Shown: one piece after another, positions 55,861-64,000 of the stretch
Numbering within the stretch: position 1 is the stretch's first letter
How the letters are laid out: every line of letters begins with the position of its first letter
Source of the DNA: Taxillus chinensis
Lineage: Eukaryota > Streptophyta > Magnoliopsida > Santalales > Loranthaceae
Length of the DNA stretch: 64,000 nucleotides
Reading direction: 5' to 3'
Assembly: GCA_023512835.1 (NCBI GenBank)
Contig: CM042087.1
Coordinates: 53,174,765 to 53,238,764 of the forward strand
The notes under the pieces: model-generated
Told to the model about the DNA's origin: nothing
Seen by the model: only the letters and a program-made list of their open reading frames with translations
Database searches by the model: none
Position numbers and translations under genes: made by a program

Positions 55861-56935
55861 CTTGGCTCTCATTTATGGACTTGGCCGACCCTTCATATAA
55901 TTTTTGGTGGGCTATATGTACATACAAGGGTCGTATTTGAGATGAGTGAGTGCCAAGTGATACTACAGGGCCCTTTTGTTCAATTCCTTCTTTTTTATTT
56001 TATTTTTTTTTAGTATTACCAAGAGGGCTTAGTTAGAGAGCATGATATGAAAATCAGCATTACCCCTTGCCCTCTAAGAGCATGTGGACTAGCTAAAAGT
56101 TTTAACAAATTTATCAACATTGAGCGATATTGGCAATAGATTGTACTTGAAATCTGTGTTTTGACTACAAACTTTGATAGAACTCCAAACTTCGAAACAC
56201 TTATTAGCCCAATTTGACTAAGTTACTAAATAAGTTGATTAAAAATTAGTCATTAAATAATTATGGAAAGATGTGATTTGATCAATGTCTAACACATAAA
56301 TAATATTAGGTGAAATGAGACACACACCATGTGAGTGGGGTGGAGCACAGAACCCGCACTAATATCATGTTAAAGTTAAGTGATTTTCATCCCAAAACTA
56401 ATTGGATATGAGTGAGATGACTATGGGATCTTATTAGTCAATTCTAAGACTAGTCAATTTCCAATGTAGGATTATAAATATCATTAATAATAATCATTAA
56501 TTAGGTTGAGTCACTATTGAGAATGGTGATCAAAAGCTTCTGTAGTATGTCGTAGTAATACCATTAGTACACTAGGGCCTTTTATAGTGCGTCTGCATTA
56601 TGATCTCTCCTGGCCTTCTCTTAAAATCTAAAGTTGTATGGATTGAATGCAATCACTGAGTCATTATTGCACAACAATCTCACAAATAAAAAACAATATG
56701 TGATTGCCACCAATGATGTGAGTGTGATTGGCCACCTAAAAATAATCTACGATTTTATAGAAAATCTTAGGGAGTTGGTAACGTGTGGGGAAAAGGCATC
56801 ATTTCTATAATGCTCAAAATTAGTGTCGGTCTTAATATAAGGAGTGTTTGCTTGCTTTAAACTTGGTTTGGTTTAATTTTTATCTAATTAAGAAAATAAG
56901 TTTTTTATTTTTCAAAATAAGGGAATATTGGCACT
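55861..56935. other. Spacer without recognised features
   Basis: AT-rich DNA with a T-rich run near 55,990-56,015; nothing coding is supported. Confidence 0.4.
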
Positions 56936-57768
56936 TGTCACACCCCGAGCATTCGGGACATCTCCCAGTAGCATGGCCCAAATTAATGGTCGTGCTACTT
57001 AAGGAAAGGTAGTGTAAAAAGTGTAGCTAGTGTGCAATGAAATGCTCTGAGACAATTTATGTGGAAGAAACGATGTAGCCCTTTCGGAGTTCAGACCTAT
57101 TGACCCAATTAAGTATGGGAGGTACACTGCAAGTCATGGACTTGATGGTGAAAAGGAGATTTGTCAATCTTTACACAAACTGGTCGAGAACAAGAGTCAT
57201 TTTCCTAATAAGCCCAAGGCAATGTGACGCCACTTTATGTGTGCCCCAAGTGATAAAACTTTCTTAGATTGACCCTTTCTCACAAGGCGATTAAGCACCA
57301 TATGGGTTGAAATTCTCATCCCGTGACAGATGGTGTTAGAGTAATCTGACTTATATCCTGAAAACTCACCGAGTACTCTCACAATCGGTTAGTATGGTCT
57401 TGAGGATGGGAGCCCATAGTGGAAGTGGGTCGACTGATCGAGTCTTAGACGTAATCACATCCACTCTCACTGAAATACCCAAGGTGAGGTACAGAGTTAG
57501 CAAAAGAGAGTCGCAAGGAACGTGTTGGTTGATCTTGGTTCTTTAGAGACAAGTGACGCAATGAGGATGTTGCGAAATCAATTAATGGAGAATGTCATGC
57601 CTCGAGCATCTGAGATGTCTCCTAGTAGTGTGAACGAAATTAGGTGGCCATTCTACTTGAGAAGGGGCAGTATGAAAGCATAGTTGATGGGCAACAAAAG
57701 GTTTAAGACAGTTTATGTGGAAGATACGATGGAGTCTCTTCGAGTTCAAACGTCTTAACCCGGTCATG
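56936..57768 (+). mobile_element. Miniature LTR element (TRIM-like), plus orientation, second LTR truncated
   Basis: LTR 1 (56,936-57,328, 393 bp) starts TGTCAC and ends GTGACA. The primer-binding-like TGGTGTTAGAGTAATC follows at 57,331-57,346. The internal region is about 264 bp, and LTR 2 starts TGTCATGCCTCGAG at 57,593 but loses similarity at about 57,768. The LTR is related to that of 54,777-55,860: shared words are TGTCAC, GTGCTACTT, AAGCCCAAGG, TATGTGTGCCC and ATGGGTTGAAA, in the same order on opposite strands. So this is a second, older member of the same family. Confidence 0.65.
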
Positions 57769-58181
57769 GGCAAAATCGGGATTTCATCTTAGGGGGGCCA
57801 CTGTTTCACTATTTTCATATGTTATTATCCAGTTTTATATTTGCAAAATAGTCTAAATTCCGTGTTTCGTAGGATGGAAAAGAACTAATATATATATATA
57901 GTAATGGAATCCATTTTAATTACAATTATATTTTAAAGTAGTAATAATGTTTCAAGACCCTCCAGCTTGCTTTCCACCATAATTTTAGAATTGAAAATTA
58001 AAACCAAGTAGAGAATGATGTATACGAAATTAATAATGTTTTATAAAAATAATATAGCAATGGCGGCTCAAGTGCTTTTTGGTTTTTATGTATGAAAATG
58101 AGAGCAAATTAATGATAGTTTTTGTAATAAAAAAATTTGCATATGGTGTGTGTATACGGGTATTGCCATATTGGGGAGCCA
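57769..58181. other. Spacer
   Basis: AT-rich; no feature recognised. Confidence 0.4.
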
Positions 58182-61100
58182 TGTAAAGACCCATATTTTG
58201 GGTAATGTTGAGAGATAGCCATTCTATGGGAATACAACTATCTAGATTGTAATGTGGTCATCGATGTAAGTGTTTTGATGCTAATTAGGCCCGATTCCGA
58301 GTTGGAGCCCTGAGTGGCAAGTTTATTAACATTTTAGTGGTTTATTGGTTGACCTTAGGTTTAAGCGGTCATTTAAATGTAACAACATCTAGATAGTGAT
58401 GTGCTCATCATTTCGAGCGTTTTGACTATGGTAGGGACCAATTTGGAGTTCGTGACCCGGGTAGTCAATTATTTATTTTTGGGGATTTTTTTATAATTTC
58501 GTAGTAATATAAATAGCTGGAGGAGAAAAAGAGAGAGACGCATCACGTTCATCATTGGTAGTGCATGTGAGAGGAGCCGTAAAAATCGGAGATGCCAATT
58601 TTGGGTGATTTGGAGCGATCCAAGTAACGGACTTGCTTCCAGGTAAGTGTTCCTATCTCTTTAGCATGTTTAATTTGATTGATTGTGCATGATTTGAGTA
58701 GAAATCATGAAATTTGGGTGAACGATAGAATTTGGGGAAACCATAAATTAGAGGTTAATTGACCAAATTAATGGCCGTAGCATGTTAAGAATGTGATTTC
58801 TAACATGTCTGTTTGAATTGCTTGTGAAATAACAAATTAAAATGGTTAATTTGAGGAATTAAAGTGTGAATGTATTCTTGGCCGGAATTTTGATGAAATT
58901 TCATGTTTGGGGCATTTTAATTCGGCATAAATTGTGTTTAGGCATGTTTAAAGCCTTAGGATGTTATTTGTTGTTGTAATTTGACGTTTAGAACCTAAAA
59001 TTGGGTGAGTTTTGGATGTGGACTTTAAAGGTCATTACCCTAGTGTTTTATGAGCTGTTTAGCTATGTTATGGTGTTGGTTTGTTCGTCGTAGGTGTGTT
59101 TAATTTCGAGTCTGGATGAGCTTAGAACCTATGTAGTAGGTTGATGTTGAGGTTCTAATGGGGAATTCGGTATGGGGAAACATGATGTCCTCTGTTGTGG
59201 ATTGTTTGAGATAGTTTTGGGCTTGAGGGAGTCCATGGGGTGCTAATTAGCATTATGAGAGCCTAGTAAGGTTGTGTGACGAAATCTTCATGGTTTATTA
59301 AAGTTTGTTTAATGTTAAGGTTTGGACTATAAGGGCTAAGGGGTGCCAGGTGGCGCAGTGAGGGGTTAGCACTGCGAGAGCCTTATGGTTTGTTTGTTGT
59401 TGTTATGGTTAGTATATATGTGTCTTGTATGTGACCTTTGGGTTTGTTGTAATATGCTATGTTTGCTTGTATATTTGTGTGTGATATGTGGGGCCGTTGG
59501 GTCCATGTGATATTGATTGTGGCAAGTGGCATATTCGATGGATGAACTTGAGTTGAGTTGAACTCTATATGAATGTACCCTTACATGGGTGTGATAGGTA
59601 GCTAAGGCCTCCGGGATTATGATGTACCCTATTGGGTGAGGCTACGACTTGATGAGCTATTGGTGAGTTGATGTTGTACCTATTGGGATCCTGTTCAAGA
59701 TCATGGATAAGATGCATCCTGAGTTTTTGTAAAGATCGGTATTTTGGGTAATGTTGAGAGATAGTTATTCTATAACATATTTTGTGGCCATCGATGTAAG
59801 TGTTTTGACACTAGCTGGACCCGATTTCGAGTAGGGGCCCCGAAAAGTTCATTTATTGACTTTTCATAGGTTTACTTGGTTGACATTGCATTTGAGAGGT
59901 CAATTGGGTTTGGGAAATATCTGAATAATGATGTGCTCATCATTTTGAGCGTTATGAGAGTGATTGAGCTCAATTTCGAGCTCATGACCTTGGAGGTCAT
60001 TTATGATTTTTGAGTGTTTATTAATTAGGGAATATCCAGAAATATAAATAGTTGGAGAAAATAGAGAGAACGCAGCTCCGTTTGTTCGGGCTTTGCATGG
60101 AGGAGAGCTTGGAGCCATGGTTTGGCGATTTGTGGCTATCTGATTTGTGATAGTACATCTAGGTAGGTGATTCTATCTCTCTACATGAATCCTAATGAGA
60201 TTTGCATGCATGATTTGGGTAGAAATCATGGTTGGTGATAAACCCTAGAATTTGGGGGGAAGCTGATTTTGCTTGTTAACCTTGAATTTAGGTAGTTGTC
60301 GCCATCGATTCAAAAGCTCTATAACCCATGTTTTAGGGTATAAAATAGCATGTGATATGGGCTCGAGCAATTACGCCTTTTTAGGGGTATGTGATATGGG
60401 TGTTTGGTTAGCATAGCATGTTGGGTGATTTGAATGCAATTCTGAATTTAGCTCATCATAATCTTCATAGGCTTGGAGGGTGGTTGTTTTGCTAGTATTC
60501 AGGTGGTTGAACCGGTATATTTAGAAGTTGAGTTTGAGTTGGCGGGTGGCTAGGAGCCCTTGAATTGAGGTACCCCTGAGTTGGTATACTATTAAGTTGG
60601 GTGTAGGGAATTAGGGCATGAGATGAGCTGTTGGTGAGCTAATATTATACCCTCTTGGGTGAGGTAGTTGTTAGGCTATTATGAGATAGGATGAGGCCTA
60701 GGTTGAGTGGTTGTGTTGCTTTCATCCGTTTTTTTCTATTTCATCTCCGATTTGCTTTGGGGGCATTGAGAGATCTTGTATGGACTTTAGGGGTCGTTAC
60801 CTTAGTATTTTATGAGTTGTTTTGCTATATTACGGTGTTGGTTAGTCCGTTATAAGTGTGTTTAGCTCCTTGTTTGGAGGAGTTTAGAACCTATGTCTTA
60901 GGTTGATATTGAGGTTCCAAATGGGAAATCTGGTGAGGGGGAAACATGATGTTCTCCGTTGTGGATTGTGTAAGATAGGTTTGGGTTTAAAAGAGTCCAT
61001 GGCATGCCGGTTGGCACCGTGAGAACCTAGTAACGCTATGTGATGAAACCTTCGTGATTTGTCATGGTTTATTTGATGTTATGGTTTGGGCCATGAGGGC

Positions 61101-63067
61101 TAAGGTGTCGATGGGCGGTGAGGGTGGTTGACACTGTGAGCCTCACGATATGTTAACTGTTATGGTTAGCTTGTACACATGTGTACTGTGCTGTACCTTT
61201 GGGTCTGTTGTGATATGCTATGCTTGTTTGTATATCTATGTGTGATATATGGGGCCATTGGTTTCATGTGACATGTTTGTGCATGGTGGCATATTTGGTG
61301 GTTGAGCTTAGGGCGGATGTACACTTGTGTGGGTGTGACAGTGGCTAAGGCCATTGGGATTGTAATGTACCCTATTGGGTGAGGCTATGACTTGATGATC
61401 TCTTGGTGAGCTGCTTTGTTGTCTTGTTGGGATCCTGTTAAGGATCACAGACAAGCTATGTCCTAATGAAGACAAGATACATCTGGTTATTGGGATTTTA
61501 TTAAAGATCATGGACAAGTTGTCCTGATGTGGACAAGCTGCATCCTAAGATTGATACAGACTGTGTCTTGATGTGTTGTAGATCCTATTTGGAATCGTAG
61601 TGGATATGCTAAGTCCTTTTGTGGATAAGCTATCCTAATAATACGATATGTTGGCGATCTTTTGGGATCGTGGGGTACATGTTGATTCCTAATGCGGATA
61701 GGATGTCCTGGTGTGACATTGTAATTGATTAAAGTTGTGAGGCTTTTGATGACAGGTGGTAAAGGCCCCTGAGATGTTATATTGGTGTCGGAACCTGGTT
61801 GTCCTTGGAAATATGTTTTATTTTATCGAAAATCCTCTCAAGCTAGTGTGGTTGAGCATCGTGTTCCATAGTATGCGGTGGTATTGGATTGAAATACCTA
61901 TCCCTAGGCACTAGGTGAACGAACTGGCATGTTGTTGTGAAAGCTTTGAGCCGTGAATACATTCCCAGTTATAGGTTGCATCAGGCTGAGTCTTGATAAC
62001 CGATGCTTGTTTGATTGTGCACTATACAACACTTGTACACTGAGCTTATAGTTCACCCATACTGCTGTTGTTTGTTGTTGTTTCCCCTTCAGGTGTTGTG
62101 GAGGCTGGTGGAGGCTTTCCTTCCAAGAGGACATTGCCTCATGGTACTCTAAGGTATGGTGTAGTGTTTTTGTTTGTATATCTATCTTATGATATACTAT
62201 GTTGTATGATGATAATGTGGTATTATACATGATTATCTATGATATATGATTGTACTAGATTATTTGATTGAGACAACACTCGTGGTTTTGTCTCTTTCGG
62301 TGCTTATCGCCAACTCTTTGACCCAACTCTAGGTTTCTAGAATCAAGGGTGCGATAGTTGTGGACCATGTTGTGGATCACATACAAGCTATCCCGATATG
62401 GACAGGTCGTGTCTCGTGATTGGATCCTATTTGGGATCGTGATGGACACACAAAGTCATGATATAGATAAGATATCCTAATGTGATGTGGTGCTTGTGAT
62501 TGTGATAGGAGGCCGAGGCTCTTAAGGATAGGTGGCGAGGCCCTATAATGTTGTGCCAGGTAAGCCCTTGAGTTGGGCGATAGGCTTCTGCCTGTGTGAG
62601 AGCTGAGTGCTCTAGTGGAGAGTATGTTCCCTAATTTTGGTTTAAGTCAAGCTAGGTCCCGATAATTGATGTTTGTTTGGTTGTGCACTAAACATGTATT
62701 GCATGGCAGGGTGTAGAGTTATAGGTCACCTACGAGCTTAAGACCCACTCCTATTGTTGTTTTTTGCCTTTCGGGTGTTGTTAGAGGCTAGTAAAGGCTT
62801 TCTTTCCACAAGGACATTGCCTATTGGTACTTTGATATATGATTGGTGTATGTTTAATTGTATATTTGTCATGTGATATACTATTTACAATGTTTCATGT
62901 ATGATGATATTAAGGTGATGTATAGGATTACCCATAAGGTATGCTTCTATAAGTTGGTATATTTGGACAACACCTGTAGTTTTTATCTCTTTTGGTGCTT
63001 CTCACTAATCCCTTGACCTTTCGTGTGCGGGTGTAGGTCCCAAAGTGAGTTTAGAAGGGGGTGAATA
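58182..63067 (+). mobile_element. Outer gypsy-type LTR, interrupted by a related LTR
   Basis: It starts TGTAAAGACCCATATTTTGG, has a TATA box ATATAAATAGCTGG (58,506-58,519), a GA-rich stretch and a splice-donor-like CCAGGTAAGTGTTCCTATC (58,639-58,657). The sequence breaks at 59,727 and resumes after 62,361. Its 3' part (62,640-63,067) parallels that of the inner LTR, with CACTAATCCCTTGACC and GAAGGGGGTGAATA as the decayed end. Flanks AGCCA (58,177-58,181) and AGCAT (63,068-63,072) are only a weak TSD. The excised length is about 2.26 kb, in line with the family. The beginning aligns with the minus-strand start of the chromovirus LTR. Confidence 0.6.
59728..62356 (+). mobile_element. Inner solo-type LTR nested in the outer LTR
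   Basis: It starts TGTAAAGATCGGTATTTTGG and ends near AATCAAGGGTGCGATA, a decayed form of the GGGGGTGTGACA end. TSD candidates are GTTTT (59,723-59,727) and GTTGT (62,357-62,361), 4 of 5. A TATA box lies at about 60,043-60,050 (ATATAAATAG), a GA stretch follows, and the splice-donor-like TAGGTAGGTGATTCTATC is at 60,159-60,176. The 61.9-62.3 kb stretch matches 62.65-63.0 kb, the corresponding part of the outer LTR. No internal region is present. Confidence 0.65.
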
Positions 63068-63114
63068 AGCATTTTTCGCGAAAGCTATGATAATAGAAGG
63101 ATGTGTACGGAGAG

Positions 63115-64000
63115 TAGGGGTGTAAAACGGGCTCTTAGCCCGCGGGCTTGCCCGCGGATTTTCGCGGGCTGGGCCAAAAAAAAATGAGGCCCATTTTAAA
63201 AGCGGGCTTATGCGGATTTAGCTCGCGGATCAACCCGCGGGCAGGCAGCCGGTGCGCGAGCTCGACTACATCTGCGCGTGCAAGGTGTTTCTGTCGGCGC
63301 CCACCCTAAATCCCTAAATCCTAATTTGTGTAAGCGTTTGCCAATTTCCCAACCCTATCCCTAAACTTAATTACCTAAACCACATCGCATCGCATTCTCA
63401 TCGTCTTCGTCTTCCCTCCTCGGCGACTCGTTCCAGGCTTCCAGCTACCGAGCTACGTAGCATTCCACCACGAAAACGGAAAACCCACGCGAAAGACGAA
63501 ACCCACATCGTCTTCCACTCTTCCTGACTCTTCCAGACTTCCACCACGAAAACCTACATCGTCTTCCTCTTCCACCACGAAAGTCGAAACCCACACGCCG
63601 CACAAGTCGCGACACGCCTGACGCAGTGACGCCCTACACCAGCGACTGCCAACGGCGACCAACCTCATCTTGTCCAGCGCAGTCGCCGTCGGCCTTCGAA
63701 TCCGTTGACGCCATCGCCGGCCTCACTGGCCACTGCATTGATCCAGCCGCTCTCAAGCTTCACGATCTCGCGATTTAGCCACACGCTTCACCATAGTCGG
63801 CCATCACTCCAGGTAGCTCTCCACGCAAAGAATAGTAGCTCTCCACACTTCACCATAGTCGCAATCGGCCATCGCTCCAGCCTACCTCTCCATCTCCGTC
63901 CACGGTAGCGGCAGGTAAAAAAAGTCTCACTCTGTTTAGCTACCTAGCTTACCTTAAATTAAAAAGTGCATTGATAATACTATTGATATTTTCTCTTGAC
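63115..64000 (+). mobile_element. Left end of a larger hAT element, continues beyond the window
   Basis: The terminus TAGGGGTGTAAAACGGGC matches the hAT MITE ends at 31,688 and 32,106. It is followed by GCCCGCGGGC-type sub-terminal motifs up to about 63,260. It then becomes a C-rich segment (63,290-63,915) resembling a 5' untranslated region or promoter with CCCTAAATCCC motifs, ending in a donor-like GGCAG/GTAAAA at 63,913. The expected 8 bp TSD is ACGGAGAG (63,107-63,114). It may be the start of an autonomous hAT element, with the transposase gene outside the window, or of an element carrying captured host DNA. Open frames at 63,453-63,908 show no recognisable domain. Confidence 0.6.

Noticed and set aside
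55113..55940. Plus-strand frames of 108-153 codons in the miniature element
   Set aside because: They cross LTR boundaries and repeat between the two LTRs; the polypurine tract and LTR ends show the element is on the minus strand.

Overview
The window reads as intergenic, repeat-dense nuclear DNA of a plant, most likely a flowering plant. The evidence is several plant LTR-retrotransposon lineages (chromodomain Ty3/gypsy, Athila-like, Tat-like and copia-like), PIF/Harbinger and hAT DNA transposons, plant-type LTR promoters and long AT-rich spacers. I see no rRNA, tRNA or CRISPR array and no gene that is clearly intact. Nearly everything recognisable is a transposon or a fragment of one, and the layout is best read as a stack of nested insertions dated by target-site duplications (TSDs).

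Left block (1-16,890): an Athila-like element, represented by a gag-protease remnant, a deleted pol and a 3' LTR, was invaded by two elements. One is a minus-strand non-autonomous element with about 2.35 kb LTRs (633-9484). It in turn holds a copia-like solo LTR with TSD TTTTA, and its own left LTR was hit by a plus-strand LTR ending at 632. The other is a solo LTR (10,916-13,133, TSD CTATT) inside the Athila protease. The Athila LTR abuts a broken Harbinger transposase (16,893-17,556).

Middle (17.5-36 kb): a 1.1 kb DNA element with terminal inverted repeats and TSD TTA carries exon fragments that look like the end of the eIF2B gamma-subunit gene. Further minus-strand exon-like pieces lie at 20.8-21.9 kb. 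Next come an Athila 5' end, a chromovirus-type solo LTR (25,881-28,352, TSD CATGG) nested in another LTR, a Tat/Ogre-like LTR region with short degenerate repeats, and a 419 bp hAT MITE with a perfect 8 bp TSD.

Core (36,242-46,430): a structurally complete minus-strand chromovirus (Tekay/Del-like) with LTRs of 2353 and 2369 bp, TSD TATGT, an initiator-Met primer-binding site, a polypurine tract and gag-protease-RT-RNase H-integrase-chromodomain order. The coding region is split by stops and frameshifts, so this copy is probably dead.

Right block (46.4-64 kb): a 2.87 kb gypsy LTR (47,660-50,530), a possible hAT remnant, a miniature Tat-like element, two miniature LTR elements of one family in opposite orientations (54,777-55,860 and 56,936-57,768), a solo-type LTR nested in a related LTR (58,182-63,067), and the left end of a larger hAT element whose terminus matches that of the 31.7 kb MITE.

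One theme cuts across the families. At least nine LTR copies carry a TATA box and, roughly 120-180 bp downstream, a conserved block resembling AGGTAGGTGATTCT, which looks like a 5' splice site.
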